Shown in pieces: positions 6,070 to 17,241 of a stretch of DNA of 64,000 nt (positions are counted from its first letter, which is position 1; each line of letters opens with the position of its first letter). A program made the translations under genes and the position numbers. This DNA comes from Metabacillus halosaccharovorans. Lineage in GTDB: Bacteria; Bacillota; Bacilli; Bacillales; Bacillaceae. Below the pieces are notes generated by a model. It searched no databases, was not told the DNA's origin, and worked only from the letters and a program-made list of their open reading frames with translations. Location: NCBI RefSeq assembly GCF_002019635.1, contig NZ_KV917371.1, positions 1,966,001 to 2,030,000 of the forward strand. The letters are read 5' to 3'.

Positions 6070-7755
6070 CTACTTATCTCCGCTTGCTGCTTTACGTTGT
6101 TCTTGTGAAGCTTGAGCATAATCAAGAATTGATGTTAAATTCTCCATTTTAATTTTCATTTCTCTGTCATTTTTTGAATGATACATAATGTCTTGTATAT
6201 GTTCTTCAAAGTTTTTTATTTCTAATCGAGTGAGAATTTCATCAAGGTCACCTATGACTTTTTCAAATAAATGTATTTTGTCGTATAAAAGAGTTAATAT
6301 ATGTTCTTCAACCGTGTTTTTAGTTGCCATATTGTATATGTTAACGTCTTGTTCTTGTCCTAAACGGTGGATACGGCCAATTCGTTGTTCTAATCGCATT
6401 GGGTTCCATGGTAAATCATAATTGATAATATTATGACAAAATTGAAGGTTGATTCCTTCACCACCGGCTTCTGTTGCAATTAGTACCTGAACACGATTTT
6501 TAAAGAGTTCCTTCATCCAATCTTTTTTTCCTCTTTTAAAGCCTCCACGAAAAGGAACAGACGTAATGCCATGCTGCTGAAGAAACCATTGTAAATAAAA
6601 TTGAGTTGCGCGGTATTCGGTGAAAATAATGACTTTATCATCCAGTTGCTTTATCAATTCTACTACCTTTAAAGCTTTCGAATTTTGAGTAACACCGTCA
6701 ATGGCCATCATAATATCTTTGATCACATCATTAGAGAGTACTGTTTCCTCTTCTTCAGGCCGATCAAGCATTTTTTTTAGCGTCATATAGACAGCTTCAC
6801 GACTACTGCAGGCTTCTCGCTGTAGGGTCATGATGGAGAAGGTGTTTGCAGCATATTGTGAAGATGACTTTAGAGCAGTGATAGTGTCATAAAGATGTTG
6901 TTCAGTTTCAGAAAATTCAATTGGCACTGTTTCAACATTACGCTTTGGCCAATCAATACCAGTGTCACCGCGTCGATTTCGAATCATAACCTTATTAATG
7001 AGCTCGCGTAATTGCTCGTGGTCTTCGATTGAACGTTCCTTCGCAGAAAAAACATCTGAAAAATAAGCTTCGTTTCCGAGATGACCCGGCTTTAATAAAG
7101 ATACTAAGTTAAAAATTTCTTCTACTCTGTTCTGAACAGGTGTTGCTGTTAATAGTAAACAATATTTCTTCTTTAAATTTTGAACAAATTCATAGTTTTT
7201 TGTTTTATTATTTTTTAGCTTGTGTGCTTCATCAATAATGACTAAATCATAGTTCTGGTTATAGACAATGTCTCGGTGTGGGCTTCTTTTGGCTGTATCA
7301 ATAGACGAAACAACCACATCACATGCTTCCCACACATAGCTTTTCTTTTGTTCTACAGCAGGTATAAAGAATTTTTCATTTAATTCACGGGCCCATTGTG
7401 AAACAAGTGATGCCGGGACGAGAATGAGTACTTTTTTGACCAGTCCTCGAATCATATATTCTTTTAAAATGAGGCCTGCTTCAATTGTTTTTCCTAATCC
7501 GACTTCATCAGCAAGGATTGCTTTTCCATTCATGTTTTCAACTACTCTTTGCGCTACCTCCAATTGATGAGGAAGAGGTGTGAAGTGTGGCAAGTGTTTT
7601 GGAGCTTGTAAGCCTTCAAATGAAGGTACTTGTGTGTTTTTTTGTACTTCATAGGCAAGCTTATATAGCTCCCAATTTGACCACGGACCATCATTATCTA
7701 ATTTTTCCATAAACCCCTTCTGCCATGAAGAATCGAAGTTCGTCTTTATATTCAT
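6070..7755 (-). CDS. yqhH: SNF2-family DNA/RNA-dependent ATPase
   Basis: 561 residues with the complete SNF2 helicase set: motif I DEVGLGKTIEAGL, motif II DEAH, motif III LTATP, and in the C-terminal domain IFTEYRATQFYL, EAGGEGINLQFC and QRIGRIHRLGQ. It resembles the RapA/HepA branch that acts on RNA polymerase or protein-DNA complexes, but lacks long accessory domains. Divergent from gcvT, 613 nt away; the pair yqhH-yqhG keeps its B. subtilis order. Confidence 0.9.
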   Translation of the reverse strand: MNIKTNFDSSWQKGFMEKLDNDGPWSNWELYKLAYEVQKNTQVPSFEGLQAPKHLPHFTPLPHQLEVAQRVVENMNGKAILADEVGLGKTIEAGLILKEYMIRGLVKKVLILVPASLVSQWARELNEKFFIPAVEQKKSYVWEACDVVVSSIDTAKRSPHRDIVYNQNYDLVIIDEAHKLKNNKTKNYEFVQNLKKKYCLLLTATPVQNRVEEIFNLVSLLKPGHLGNEAYFSDVFSAKERSIEDHEQLRELINKVMIRNRRGDTGIDWPKRNVETVPIEFSETEQHLYDTITALKSSSQYAANTFSIMTLQREACSSREAVYMTLKKMLDRPEEEETVLSNDVIKDIMMAIDGVTQNSKALKVVELIKQLDDKVIIFTEYRATQFYLQWFLQQHGITSVPFRGGFKRGKKDWMKELFKNRVQVLIATEAGGEGINLQFCHNIINYDLPWNPMRLEQRIGRIHRLGQEQDVNIYNMATKNTVEEHILTLLYDKIHLFEKVIGDLDEILTRLEIKNFEEHIQDIMYHSKNDREMKIKMENLTSILDYAQASQEQRKAASGDK

Positions 7756-8072
7756 TGTAAAGACAGTCCTTTCGTGATAATTACTTTTTTAGAATGTTCA
7801 CGATTTTTTCTTTAATGTGTGAAAAATAATATAAAAATAGAATTTAATTAATAAAAACCGAACGATTAACCACAAAAAACTTTTATTGTTAAGATAAAAA
7901 ATGATTGTCGAAAGGCTGATCACATGGTAGGATGTTAGTAAGAAAGTTCATCATTTTCATATCTTTCAGTCAGCTTAACGCTTTCATTTCGATATGAAAT
8001 GCAAATGTTTAAAATGTCAAATGTCATAATTCAGGTTTTAGTAGTATAACCAACACAAAAACAAAATATGTG

Positions 8073-8300
8073 CGGATGAGAATAAGGGGAGAGACTATAG
8101 CTAAGTATAGCGCCGAAGGAGCAAACAATTGTGAATCTCTCAGGCAAAAAGACTCTTATTTGACGCGACTCTGGAGAGTGTTTGCATGAGTTCATGTAAA
8201 CTACCAAAGGGGAAAGCCATATGAGGTGGTAGATGTCTTTTTACAAGACATCTATCAGCATGCATAAGGTAAACTTTCAGGTGAAAAGGACAGAGACTTC
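8073..8300 (+). ncRNA. Tandem glycine riboswitch upstream of gcvT
   Basis: Two aptamers in series. The first (about 8073-8177) contains GGGGAGAG, AGCGCCGAAGGAGCAA, CTCTCAGGCAAAAAGAC and GACTCTGGAGAG; the second (about 8178-8300) contains ACTACCAAAGGGGAAAGCC, GAGGTGGTAG, CTTTCAGGTGAAAAGGACAGAGA. These are the hallmark glycine-aptamer segments, including the GCCGAAGGAGCAA and CTCAGGCAAAA pair. A terminator follows directly, so glycine binding presumably permits read-through into the gcv operon, as in B. subtilis. The rest of 7756-8072 holds no gene. Confidence 0.95.
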
Positions 8301-8332
8301 CATTTGTAATTGGGAGTGCTATGTCCTTTTTT
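8285..8332 (+). terminator. Riboswitch expression-platform terminator
   Basis: AAAGGACA pairs with TGTCCTTT across a GC-containing stem, followed by TTTTTTT, 36 nt before gcvT. The 5' arm overlaps the end of the second aptamer, as needed for ligand-dependent switching. Confidence 0.85.
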
Positions 8333-8368
8333 TGATGCCATTTTTTAAAAACGGAAGGAGTAGTCCAC

Positions 8369-9469
8369 ATGTCAGAACTACATCGAACACCTTTATTCGA
8401 TCTTTATAAGGAGCATGGTGCCAAGATAATTGATTTTGGAGGCTGGGATTTACCTGTTCAATTTACTTCTATTAAGGATGAACATGAAGCAGTTCGAACA
8501 AAAGCAGGGTTATTCGACGTATCACATATGGGTGAGGTCGAGGTTCGAGGTGAAGATAGTTTAGCTTTTTTACAAAAGGTTGTCACAAATGATGTGTCAC
8601 TACTTAAGTCTGGCGGCGCTCAATATACAGCTATGTGCTATGAAGATGGCGGAACAGTGGATGATTTACTTATCTATAAAAGAGCGGAAAATGATTATTT
8701 ACTAGTGATTAATGCTTCGAACATCGAAAAAGATCTTGAGTGGCTACTATCCAATAAGAATGGAAATATCTCAATCGAAAACAAATCGGAAGAATATGCA
8801 CTACTTGCTCTGCAAGGACCAGTGGCTGAAGATGTTCTCCAAATATTAACTGATACAGACCTATCTGAGATCAAGTTTTTTAAGTTTAAGAATGGCATAA
8901 AAATTGCTGGTGTTGATGTGCTAATTTCAAGAACGGGTTACACAGGTGAGGATGGGTTTGAGCTATATTGTGATTCAAATGATGCTGTGACGTTATGGAA
9001 AAACATCCTTGAGGCAGGCAAAAGTAAAGGAGTTATACCATGTGGACTTGGTGCTAGAGATACATTGCGATTTGAAGCAGCGTTACCATTATATGGACAA
9101 GAACTATCAAAAGACATAACTCCGATAGAAGCGGGTATTGGATTTGCGGTGAAAACGAACAAAGAAGCTGAGTTTAACGGAAAAGCAGCTTTAATGAAAC
9201 AAAAGGAAAAGGGAACAGCTCGTAAGTTAGTTGGAATTGAGTTAGTGGAAAAAGGGATTCCACGCCATGGCTATGAGGTCTTTGCCGGTGAAGAATTAAT
9301 AGGTGTTGTCACAACAGGAACTCAATCACCGACTTTAAAGAAGAATATTGGTTTAGCTCTACTAAAATCTGAATTTACACAACTAGGTACGGAGATCGAA
9401 GTTCAAATTAGAAAAAAACGCTTAAAGGCTAAAGTGATTGCCACACCTTTTTATAAAAGATCCAAATAA
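8369..9469 (+). CDS. gcvT: Aminomethyltransferase (glycine cleavage T protein)
   Basis: 366 residues, full length. It transfers the methylene group of the aminomethyl-lipoyl H protein to tetrahydrofolate, releasing ammonia. Visible signatures are [38 protein letters not shown] (folate-binding region) and [21 protein letters not shown]. The ATG at 8369 lies behind AAGGAG. First gene of the riboswitch-controlled operon, 46 nt before gcvPA. The lipoate-bearing GcvH is not in the window. Confidence 0.97.
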   Translation: MSELHRTPLFDLYKEHGAKIIDFGGWDLPVQFTSIKDEHEAVRTKAGLFDVSHMGEVEVRGEDSLAFLQKVVTNDVSLLKSGGAQYTAMCYEDGGTVDDLLIYKRAENDYLLVINASNIEKDLEWLLSNKNGNISIENKSEEYALLALQGPVAEDVLQILTDTDLSEIKFFKFKNGIKIAGVDVLISRTGYTGEDGFELYCDSNDAVTLWKNILEAGKSKGVIPCGLGARDTLRFEAALPLYGQELSKDITPIEAGIGFAVKTNKEAEFNGKAALMKQKEKGTARKLVGIELVEKGIPRHGYEVFAGEELIGVVTTGTQSPTLKKNIGLALLKSEFTQLGTEIEVQIRKKRLKAKVIATPFYKRSK

Positions 9470-9515
9470 TTACGCTTTATATATCCGAATGTAATCTGAG
9501 AGGAGATTTTTAGCT

Positions 9516-10862
9516 ATGAATCATCGTTACCTACCAATGACAGATCAAGACAAGCAGGAAATGCTTCATGCAATTGGTGTTCAATCAGTTGATGAGCTGT
9601 TTCAGGATATTCCTGAGAGTGTTCGTTTTAAGGGAGAGTATAAGATTAAACAAGCAAAATCTGAAACAGAGCTCCTTAAAGAATTATCACAACTTGCAGC
9701 AAAAAATAAAGATTTACGCAAGAACGCTTCATTCCTAGGTGCAGGAGTTTACGATCATTACATGCCGATAATTGTTGACCATGTGATATCCCGCTCGGAA
9801 TTTTACACGGCGTATACTCCTTATCAACCTGAGATATCTCAAGGTGAACTACAGGCAATCTTTGAATTTCAAACGATGATTTGTGAGCTAACCGGAATGG
9901 ATGTGGCGAACTCATCCATGTATGATGGAGGAACAGCATTGGCTGAAGCAGCAATGCTTGCAGCAGGACAAACCAAAAAGAAGAAAGTCCTTATTTCGAA
10001 GGCTGTTAATCCGGAAACACGTGATGTGGTAAGGACATATGCGGCAGGACAATATATTGAAGTGATCGAAATACCTGTAAAAAACGGTGTAACAGATATA
10101 GATGCATTAAAGCAAGAAATGGATGAGGATGTAGCAGCGGTTTTAGTTCAATATCCAAACTTTTTTGGTTCTATTGAGCCATTAAAAGAGATTGAGCCGG
10201 TTGCACATACTGGCAAAAGTATGTTTATTGTTTCATCAAACCCTCTTGCTTTAGGTGCATTAACGCCTCCGGGAGCGTTTGGTGCTGATATTGTTGCAGG
10301 TGATGCGCAACCATTTGGAATTCCTACAGCATTTGGAGGACCACATTGCGGTTATTTTGCTGTAACAACTAAATTACTACGTAAAGTTCCAGGCAGACTT
10401 GTTGGTCAAACAACAGATGAAAACGGAAAACGCGGGTTTGTTTTAACACTTCAAGCACGTGAACAGCATATTCGACGAGATAAAGCGACTTCTAATATTT
10501 GCTCAAATCAAGCATTAAATGCTCTTGCTGCCTCTGTAGCTATGACAGCTTTAGGGAAAAAGGGTGTTAAGGAAATGGCGATTCAAAATATCCAAAAAGC
10601 CAACTATGCAAAAAGAGCTTGTATAAAGGCTGGTTTAGAAATTCCATTTGATCAACCTATATTTAATGAGTTTGTAGTTAAGCTGGCTAAACCTATTGTT
10701 GAGGTTAATAAGCACCTTTTGGAAAAAGGTATTATCGGTGGATTTGATTTAGGGAAAGTCGATCCTGAACTTGAAAATCATATGCTGATTGCGGTGACAG
10801 AGCTGAGAACAAAGGACGAAATCGACACACTTGTGAAGGAATTGGGGGATGACAATGAGTAA
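9516..10862 (+). CDS. gcvPA: Glycine dehydrogenase (decarboxylating) subunit 1
   Basis: 448 residues, the N-terminal half of the split P protein found in Gram-positive bacteria. Start [17 protein letters not shown] follows a GAGAGGAG site; family segments [29 protein letters not shown] and [10 protein letters not shown] are present. Subunit 1 lacks the PLP lysine, which is in subunit 2; the two form the glycine decarboxylase heterotetramer. The 3' end overlaps the next reading frame by 8 nt. Confidence 0.97.
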   Translation: MNHRYLPMTDQDKQEMLHAIGVQSVDELFQDIPESVRFKGEYKIKQAKSETELLKELSQLAAKNKDLRKNASFLGAGVYDHYMPIIVDHVISRSEFYTAYTPYQPEISQGELQAIFEFQTMICELTGMDVANSSMYDGGTALAEAAMLAAGQTKKKKVLISKAVNPETRDVVRTYAAGQYIEVIEIPVKNGVTDIDALKQEMDEDVAAVLVQYPNFFGSIEPLKEIEPVAHTGKSMFIVSSNPLALGALTPPGAFGADIVAGDAQPFGIPTAFGGPHCGYFAVTTKLLRKVPGRLVGQTTDENGKRGFVLTLQAREQHIRRDKATSNICSNQALNALAASVAMTALGKKGVKEMAIQNIQKANYAKRACIKAGLEIPFDQPIFNEFVVKLAKPIVEVNKHLLEKGIIGGFDLGKVDPELENHMLIAVTELRTKDEIDTLVKELGDDNE

Positions 10863-12312
10863 TCAAGATCAAGCATTAATCTTTGAATTAAGCAAAGAAG
10901 GACGTATTGGGTATAGCTTACCAGAGCTTGAAGTCGATGAATTGTCGTTAGATGAACTAATTCCTGCTGATTATATTCGTACAGAAGAGGCATTGCTCCC
11001 TGAAGTGTCAGAGCTGGATATTATGAGACATTACACAGCTTTATCGAAGCGAAACCATGGAGTTGATTCCGGTTTTTACCCATTAGGTTCATGCACGATG
11101 AAGTATAACCCGAAAATCAATGAAAATGTTGCGCGAATTGCAGGTCTTGCACATATCCACCCTCTACAGGACGAGTCAACAGTACAGGGAGCAATGGAGT
11201 TGCTATTTGACCTGCAGGAGCATTTAAAAGAAATTACGGGAATGGACGAAGTTACTCTTCAACCTGCGGCAGGTGCACATGGGGAGTGGACTGGTCTTAT
11301 GATGATCCGTGCCTTTCATGAAGCAAACAATGATACGAAAAGAACAAAGGTCATTGTTCCTGACTCAGCACATGGTACAAATCCAGCATCTGCTACGGTA
11401 GCTGGTTTTGAAACAATTACAGTTAAGTCAGATGAAAATGGATTAGTGGATTTGGAGGATTTACGTCGTGTAGTAGATGATCAGACGGCTGCATTAATGT
11501 TAACAAACCCAAATACGTTGGGATTATTTGAAGCACATATTTTAGAAATGGCTCAAATTGTTCATGATGCCGGCGGTAAGCTTTATTACGATGGAGCTAA
11601 CTTAAATGCTGTTTTAAGTAAAGCAAGACCGGGAGATATGGGATTTGATGTTGTTCACCTTAATCTTCATAAAACATTTACTGGTCCTCACGGTGGCGGT
11701 GGTCCTGGTTCTGGTCCGGTTGGTGTAAAATCTGATTTAATCCCGTACTTACCGAAGCCGGTATTAATAAAGACAGAAGAAGGATATCATTTTGATTACA
11801 ACCGACCTGATTCGATAGGTCGTGTGAAGCCATTCTACGGGAACTTCGGGATCAATGTCCGAGCATATACGTACATCCGTACAATGGGCCCTGACGGCTT
11901 AAAGGCTGTAACAGAATATGCTGTGTTAAATGCGAACTATATGATGCGCCGTCTAGCACCATATTATGACCTTCCATTTGATCAGCATTGTAAACATGAG
12001 TTTGTTTTATCAGGTAGACGTCAGAAGAAATTAGGTGTTCGTACACTTGATATTGCGAAGAGATTACTCGACTTTGGTTACCATCCTCCAACGATTTATT
12101 TCCCGTTAAATGTTGAGGAATGTATCATGATCGAACCAACCGAAACAGAATCAAAGGAAACACTTGATGCATTTGTTGATGCAATGATTCAGATCGCAAA
12201 AGAAGCAGAAGAAACACCAGAAGTTGTGCAAGAAGCACCACATACAACTGTCGTAAAAAGACTGGATGAAACAACAGCAGCAAGAAAGCCGATTTTAAAA
12301 TTTCAGCGATAA
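10855..12312 (+). CDS. gcvPB: Glycine dehydrogenase (decarboxylating) subunit 2, PLP-binding
   Basis: 485 residues. The PLP lysine lies in [21 protein letters not shown]. Of two in-frame ATGs I chose 10855 because GGGGG (10844-10848) abuts the ATG at 10849 directly and would give that codon no spacing. It decarboxylates glycine and loads the aminomethyl group on the lipoyl arm of GcvH together with subunit 1. The C-terminal 30 residues are a Glu/Thr-rich tail of variable type. Confidence 0.97.
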   Translation: MSNQDQALIFELSKEGRIGYSLPELEVDELSLDELIPADYIRTEEALLPEVSELDIMRHYTALSKRNHGVDSGFYPLGSCTMKYNPKINENVARIAGLAHIHPLQDESTVQGAMELLFDLQEHLKEITGMDEVTLQPAAGAHGEWTGLMMIRAFHEANNDTKRTKVIVPDSAHGTNPASATVAGFETITVKSDENGLVDLEDLRRVVDDQTAALMLTNPNTLGLFEAHILEMAQIVHDAGGKLYYDGANLNAVLSKARPGDMGFDVVHLNLHKTFTGPHGGGGPGSGPVGVKSDLIPYLPKPVLIKTEEGYHFDYNRPDSIGRVKPFYGNFGINVRAYTYIRTMGPDGLKAVTEYAVLNANYMMRRLAPYYDLPFDQHCKHEFVLSGRRQKKLGVRTLDIAKRLLDFGYHPPTIYFPLNVEECIMIEPTETESKETLDAFVDAMIQIAKEAEETPEVVQEAPHTTVVKRLDETTAARKPILKFQR

Positions 12313-12317
12313 ATGTG

Positions 12318-12347
12318 AAAATGACCTACTTGTATGTAGGTCATTTT
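12318..12347 (+). terminator. Terminator of the gcv operon
   Basis: AAAATGACCTAC and GTAGGTCATTTTT form a 12-bp stem with a short loop and a T-run; it may serve both strands. Confidence 0.85.
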
Positions 12348-12367
12348 TCGTAATGTTTTTCAGGACA

Positions 12368-13189
12368 TTATAATTTATGCGCATATTCATTCAGACGTTT
12401 CGAGAGTTGTTCAATCTCCATTACTGATTTGGAAATTTGCTGCATGGATGTTGCTTGATTACTTCCGATCTGATCCATTTCCTTAATTGAGTTTGCCATT
12501 TGCTTTGTAACTTTTTGAATTTGTCCGGTAATTTCATTGACCTTTTGGGTAGAAGAAACAGTTTCTCTGGAAAACTTTCTGATTTCATTTGCTACAACTT
12601 CAAATCCTTTTCCTTTTTCACCTGCACGTGCTGCTTCTATTGCTGCATTTAGCCCAAGCAGATTTGTTTGATCGGCAACCTTCTTAATCATGGCTAATAC
12701 GACATCAGTTTCTTTTACATTATCTCCAGCTTGTGCGGATTGAATAATAAGCTCTTGTATATACTTCGCTAGTGTATGGGAACCTTCAGCAACAGTTTTA
12801 ATTTGATCGTTCGCTTCAGAAAGTGCTTGTGCGATTTGTTCAGCTATATTCTTTAATTCTGTTTGCTTTCGAATTTGGACTGCAATTCCTCCAATAACGT
12901 TATTATTAACATCAAAAAGGGGGAGAGCTGTACCTGTAAATTCAAAACCATAGAACTCAGCAGGAACATCGGCTTGTAATCGCTTCTTTTCGCGGATAGC
13001 GATAGACAGTGGTTCTTCAGGATTTATTTTTTGTCCGCCCTTAATATTGAGGTTGATTTGTTCTCCTGGATGATAAGAAAGGAATTGCTCTAAATCACAA
13101 ACTGCTATGGATAAATCAGCTGGAACGGCTGCTTTTATAACGGGGATTAATTTAATTAAGCTTTCTAAAGAATCTATTTTGTTGATCAT
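12368..13189 (-). CDS. Soluble methyl-accepting chemotaxis-type protein (YfmS-like)
   Basis: 273 residues with no membrane segment. The C-terminal ~140 residues are an MCP signalling hairpin with the conserved tip [27 protein letters not shown] split around residue 190. The N-terminal ~120 residues form a small PAS/YfmS-type sensor domain ([31 protein letters not shown]). This matches B. subtilis YfmS in size and architecture; the ligand is unknown. It stands alone, convergent with gcvPB, with no other chemotaxis gene nearby. Confidence 0.85.
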   Translation of the reverse strand: MINKIDSLESLIKLIPVIKAAVPADLSIAVCDLEQFLSYHPGEQINLNIKGGQKINPEEPLSIAIREKKRLQADVPAEFYGFEFTGTALPLFDVNNNVIGGIAVQIRKQTELKNIAEQIAQALSEANDQIKTVAEGSHTLAKYIQELIIQSAQAGDNVKETDVVLAMIKKVADQTNLLGLNAAIEAARAGEKGKGFEVVANEIRKFSRETVSSTQKVNEITGQIQKVTKQMANSIKEMDQIGSNQATSMQQISKSVMEIEQLSKRLNEYAHKL

Positions 13190-13392
13190 TTGATATTACT
13201 CCATTCATTGTAATCTTCTACATCATACATAATACCCTATTTTATAGTAACTTTCTTCTTAAACAAAACTCACAGTTAGTTATTTGGCGGTCGTACATTG
13301 TCTTAAACATACAATTCATGCCGAAATAATGTTAATCTGCAAACATTATGACTACTTTTTAGAACCTTTGTCGAGAGGGAGGAATTGAGTAC

Positions 13393-14124
13393 ATGATTAG
13401 TAGAACTAGTAGTATTAAGAAAAATAGACAAAGGTTGGTGTTCAGATTGGCAGCAAAATATATAACGATTTCAAAAGCGGCCGCATTAATCGGCGAAAAA
13501 GTATTTGTGTTAAAGCAGTGGGAGGATGATTTTTGTGAGCTTATCACCATAAAAAGAGATGAAAGAAATATGCGGCTATTTACTGGAGAGAACATTGAAT
13601 TTCTTCAAAAAATTAAAGCGTATAAAGATAGAAATTTAGATAATGAGACGATTAAACAACTTCTGCAGCAGCAATCCGTAAGTTCACCAGTTCAAGAAAG
13701 CCTGGATCAGGCAGAAGTTGCTGAGCTGAAAGCAACTCTGTCAAAAATTACTTCATTTATTGAATCCAAACAAGTTCAGTCTGCCTTCCAAATGGAGGAA
13801 CGACTTGATTTGCTTGAGAAAAATGTGATTTCATCCGTTTCAGAGAAAATAAGTGAAACAGCTAAATTGCAAACAGAGGTAGCACGGATTGAGTTTTCAG
13901 ATCTCCAAGACATGATTACAAGTTTAGAAGTGACAGCTGAGGCGGAAAGGGAGTCTTTTAAAGAAGAAGTTCATCAGGAAAGAGAAATAGCACAACGAAA
14001 AACAGATGAGCGTGAAGAGCGATTCTTGGCATTTGTAAGAGAGCATCAATACAAGCAAGAAAAAATGAAGCAAGATAAATCGGGATTTGGATTTTTAAAA
14101 CAAATATTAAGCTTTGCCAGATAA
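13393..14124 (+). CDS. MerR-like helix-turn-helix protein with long coiled coil
   Basis: 243 residues. Residues about 20-75 (YITISKAAALIGEKVFVLKQWEDDF, then RLFTGENIEFLQKIKAYKD) form a MerR-type winged helix; the remaining ~150 residues are Glu/Lys/Gln-rich and predicted coiled coil, ending in a hydrophobic GFLKQILSFAR. This arrangement recalls RacA-type chromosome-organising proteins and DUF3967-type proteins, but I cannot assign a function. ATG 13393 has GAGGGAGG about 11 nt upstream. It is not part of the standard yqh gene order. Confidence 0.65.
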   Translation: MISRTSSIKKNRQRLVFRLAAKYITISKAAALIGEKVFVLKQWEDDFCELITIKRDERNMRLFTGENIEFLQKIKAYKDRNLDNETIKQLLQQQSVSSPVQESLDQAEVAELKATLSKITSFIESKQVQSAFQMEERLDLLEKNVISSVSEKISETAKLQTEVARIEFSDLQDMITSLEVTAEAERESFKEEVHQEREIAQRKTDEREERFLAFVREHQYKQEKMKQDKSGFGFLKQILSFAR

Positions 14125-14127
14125 ATG

Positions 14128-14158
14128 AAAAGGGTCGCTTTAAATCGCGACCTTTTTT
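14128..14158 (+). terminator. Bidirectional terminator between convergent genes
   Basis: AAAGGGTCGC and GCGACCTTTTTT with an A-run and a T-run on opposite sides. Confidence 0.85.
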
Positions 14159-14176
14159 ATGTATGTTCAGGCATTT

Positions 14177-15400
14177 CTATTTTTTCTCGATTTTAATTCG
14201 TTTTAGCTTATTGTCTTCAACATTCATGATAATAAAGTGCAGATTCTCGTAATCGTGGGATTCCCCTTCATCAGGGAAACGTCCTAATTCTTTCAGAAGA
14301 AATCCTGACACAATGTCCTCCTGCTCAGGGATCTTCGTTTTGAAAACTTCATTTAAACGTCTTAATGCCAGTTTTCCATTACATATAATATGATCTTCTG
14401 TTATTTCTTCAATTAGGATCTCTTCATCCTGATCTGTTTCATCTTTTATTTCTTGACCAATCATCGCCTCAATTATGTCCTCATGGCTTATAATCCCTTT
14501 TGTTCCTCCATATTCATCGAGAACAATGGCTAAGTGTCTTTGCTTTTTTAACATTAATTTGAATACGGTTTCGATTGAGTGAAATTCAAAAACAAAGAGC
14601 GGATCATCATCCATAAAATCTTCCAGTTTTTTATGTGGCTCTAAAGACCAGTTTAACAATGATTTAGCATGCAGAACGCCGATGATTTCATCCATGCTTT
14701 CCTTATATACCGGATAGCGTGTGTGACGACCTTCTAATACAATATCTCTCGTTTCTTCATAGGTAGAACCTGATGCAATCCCTTGAATTTCGGTTCTTGG
14801 TACTTTTAGTGCGTCACGAACATCCAGATCATAAAAATCGATTGCACCCTTAATCCGTTTCGTTTCATCTGTTTGCAGGATTCCTTCAGATGTAGCGATA
14901 TTTACCATTGTAATCAGTTCTTCTCTTGAAATTGAAGCGGTTTTGCCTTCTTCTTTTGAGAGGATATTAATTACCATTCTTGTGAATCTTGATAGGAGAA
15001 AAATCAATGGTTTTAAAATGAAAATGATGATACGAATGACCGGGAAAACCATATATGCTATCTTGTCTGCAAAAGTGGCAGCGATAGACTTTGGTAAAAC
15101 TTCAGCAAAAATAATCAGGACAACCGTTAAGATCCCTGTAGCAACACCTACACTAATACCATATTCAATTGCAATGACTGTAACAAGAGTTGGCAACATG
15201 ATGTTGGCTATGTTGTTTCCAATTAAGATACCTGTGATAATTTCATCAGGTTTTGAGACAAAATTCAGTAATTTTTGTGATTTCTTATCATTGTTTTCCG
15301 CTTTTGATTTTAATTTCATTTTGTTTACAGCAGTAAGTGCTGTTTCACTGCCGGATAAGAAAAACGACATCAATAGAAAAAACACTATGGCAATAATCAA
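14177..15400 (-). CDS. CNNM/HlyC-CorC family transport protein with CBS domains
   Basis: 407 residues. N-terminal DUF21/CNNM membrane domain (about four hydrophobic segments, start MIIAIVFFLLMSFFLSGSETAL), two CBS domains (about 195-320, including KVPRTEIQGIASGSTYEETRD and HLAIVLDEYGGTKGIIS), and a C-terminal CorC_HlyC domain ending in HFIIMNVEDNKLKRIKI. Members are linked to Mg2+ or Co2+ transport; B. subtilis paralogues include MpfA (YhdP) and YrkA, and I cannot tell which is the orthologue. Confidence 0.88.
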   Translation of the reverse strand: MIIAIVFFLLMSFFLSGSETALTAVNKMKLKSKAENNDKKSQKLLNFVSKPDEIITGILIGNNIANIMLPTLVTVIAIEYGISVGVATGILTVVLIIFAEVLPKSIAATFADKIAYMVFPVIRIIIFILKPLIFLLSRFTRMVINILSKEEGKTASISREELITMVNIATSEGILQTDETKRIKGAIDFYDLDVRDALKVPRTEIQGIASGSTYEETRDIVLEGRHTRYPVYKESMDEIIGVLHAKSLLNWSLEPHKKLEDFMDDDPLFVFEFHSIETVFKLMLKKQRHLAIVLDEYGGTKGIISHEDIIEAMIGQEIKDETDQDEEILIEEITEDHIICNGKLALRRLNEVFKTKIPEQEDIVSGFLLKELGRFPDEGESHDYENLHFIIMNVEDNKLKRIKIEKK

Positions 15401-15526
15401 GACTTAATTCCTCCAACAACTAATTCATTTTTATTTCTATCTCTTATCTTACCTTATTTTTGGTTTTGAAGTCGATAAATGTGATACATGTTATAAATTT
15501 TGAACAGAAAAAAGAACTCATGAAAA

Positions 15527-15590
15527 GGAAAAAGCAACTCCCAATTTCACCCACATGTAAGAAGATGAGGTTGTAGTTGCTTCCTGTATA
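15527..15590 (-). terminator. Probable terminator downstream of yqhL
   Basis: On the minus strand AAGCAACT pairs with AGTTGCTTTTT across a long loop; the T-run continues as TTTTTCC. Confidence 0.5.
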
Positions 15591-15600
15591 AATTATTTAG

Positions 15601-15984
15601 TTATTTTTTCTTTACTTTTCCTGTCCAGCCTTTAAAACCGCCTTTTAGACAATGGAGGTTATTATAGCCTTTTCGCTTTAACATTTGTGCAGCTCGGCCG
15701 CTTCGTACCGTATTTTGGCAATAGAAGTAAACCGGTTGGTCAGGACGGATTTCTTTGTAGCGTTGACGTAACTGAGAAAGCGGAATATTTCTAGCTCCTA
15801 AAATATGTCCACCTTCAAATTCATTCGGTTCACGAACATCGATTAATTGTGCTTTACGATAGCCAGCACGAAAATCTTCTTCTGTAAGTTGCTTCATAAT
15901 TTTTCGTTGATAGAAAAAATTAAACGTAATGTAGGCAATCAGGGCAACTGCTACGATGATTAGTAAAATGGTTGATGTTGTCAA
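15601..15984 (-). CDS. yqhL: Membrane-anchored rhodanese-like sulfurtransferase
   Basis: 127 residues: an N-terminal membrane anchor (about residues 4-24, STILLIIVAVALIAYITFNF) followed by a single rhodanese domain with LIDVREPNEFEGGHI and the active-site loop FYCQNTVRSGRAA carrying the candidate catalytic Cys. It is divergent from lipM, as in B. subtilis. The sulfur acceptor is unknown. Confidence 0.9.
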   Translation of the reverse strand: MTTSTILLIIVAVALIAYITFNFFYQRKIMKQLTEEDFRAGYRKAQLIDVREPNEFEGGHILGARNIPLSQLRQRYKEIRPDQPVYFYCQNTVRSGRAAQMLKRKGYNNLHCLKGGFKGWTGKVKKK

Positions 15985-16165
15985 TATTCTCGACCCCTTT
16001 TTTATAGGTTATTTCATTGTAAGCTCATAAGAACTCATATACAGACTTCTATTATTATATAAGAGCTTATGAAAATTGTCATCAGGTTGTATGCATTATT
16101 ATTTTCTTCCAAATAAACTTCTGCTAGACTTAGGATGTAAAAAAAATAACAAAGAGGGTTACAAC

Positions 16166-17002
16166 ATGGCGAAAGAATTATGGAGATATATTGATTCTGG
16201 AAACTGCTCTCCAGCATTTAATATGGCATTGGATGAAGCACTTTTAGAATGGCATAGCGAAGGCAAGATTCCACCTACCATTCGATTTTATGGCTGGAAT
16301 CCAGCAACACTTTCAATTGGTTACTTTCAAAAAGTTGAAAAAGAAATAGATTTAGAAGCGGTGAAAAGATATGGTTTAGGCTTCGTTAGGAGACCTACAG
16401 GGGGCAGAGGAGTTCTTCATGATCAAGAACTTACATACAGTGTCATTGTATCAGAGGAACACCCTGAAATGCCCAAGACAGTAACAGAGGCTTATCGGGT
16501 GATTTCAGAAGGAGTTTTAGAGGGGTTTAAAAATCTCGGTCTTGAAGCATACTTCGCTATTCCTCGTACTGATGAAGAAAAAGCAGGTCTTAAATCACCT
16601 AGGTCAGCTGTTTGCTTTGATGCTCCTTCCTGGTATGAGCTTGTTGTTGAAGGGCGTAAAGTTGCAGGTAGTGCACAAACCCGACAAAAAGGAGTTATCT
16701 TACAACACGGATCAATTTTACTAGATCTAGATGAGGATATGCTTTTTGATTTATTTAAATATCCAAACGATCGTGTAAAAGAAAGAATGCAAAGGGCATT
16801 TAAAAACAAGGCCGTTGCAACGAATAGTCTTAGAAAAGAGCCGGTTACAATTGATGAAGCAAAAAAAGCTTTTAAGGAAGGTTTTGAAAAAGGTCTAGAT
16901 ATTGACCTTGAGCCTTATAAGTTAACAGGTGAAGAACTAGAGTATGTAAATCAACTTGCGAAAAATAAATATGAAAGTGATGAATGGAATTTCAAAAGAT
17001 AG
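16166..17002 (+). CDS. lipM: Octanoyl-[GcvH]:protein octanoyltransferase LipM
   Basis: 278 residues from ATG 16166, which sits behind AGAGGG; the longer frame from 16076 has no ribosome site and adds unrelated residues. BPL/LplA-type fold with [21 protein letters not shown], the Cys of [20 protein letters not shown] (acyl-thioester nucleophile in LipM) and [16 protein letters not shown]. It moves octanoate from acyl carrier protein to GcvH, the first step of lipoate assembly, which ties it functionally to the gcv operon upstream. Confidence 0.96.
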   Translation: MAKELWRYIDSGNCSPAFNMALDEALLEWHSEGKIPPTIRFYGWNPATLSIGYFQKVEKEIDLEAVKRYGLGFVRRPTGGRGVLHDQELTYSVIVSEEHPEMPKTVTEAYRVISEGVLEGFKNLGLEAYFAIPRTDEEKAGLKSPRSAVCFDAPSWYELVVEGRKVAGSAQTRQKGVILQHGSILLDLDEDMLFDLFKYPNDRVKERMQRAFKNKAVATNSLRKEPVTIDEAKKAFKEGFEKGLDIDLEPYKLTGEELEYVNQLAKNKYESDEWNFKR

Positions 17003-17031
17003 AGACGTGATCTTAGGATTACGTCTATTTT
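17001..17031 (+). terminator. Terminator of lipM
   Basis: AGACGTGATC and GATTACGTCT form a stem followed by ATTTTC; the T-run is short. Confidence 0.55.
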
Positions 17032-17241
17032 CATCTAGCATGGTATATTTGTAGAAATTTGACGAAAGAAATTTTTTATCTATTTAATTTAAAAACGTTG
17101 ATTTCAAAGGTTTTTAATACATTCAAATAGATGCAAGTGACAAAATTCTTCAAAATCCCCCTTTTACGAGTCAAAACCATCATAAATCTCTTTAAAGCTT
17201 CTTTTTTTAATAAGTTATCCATTTGACAAAAAGAGAAATAG

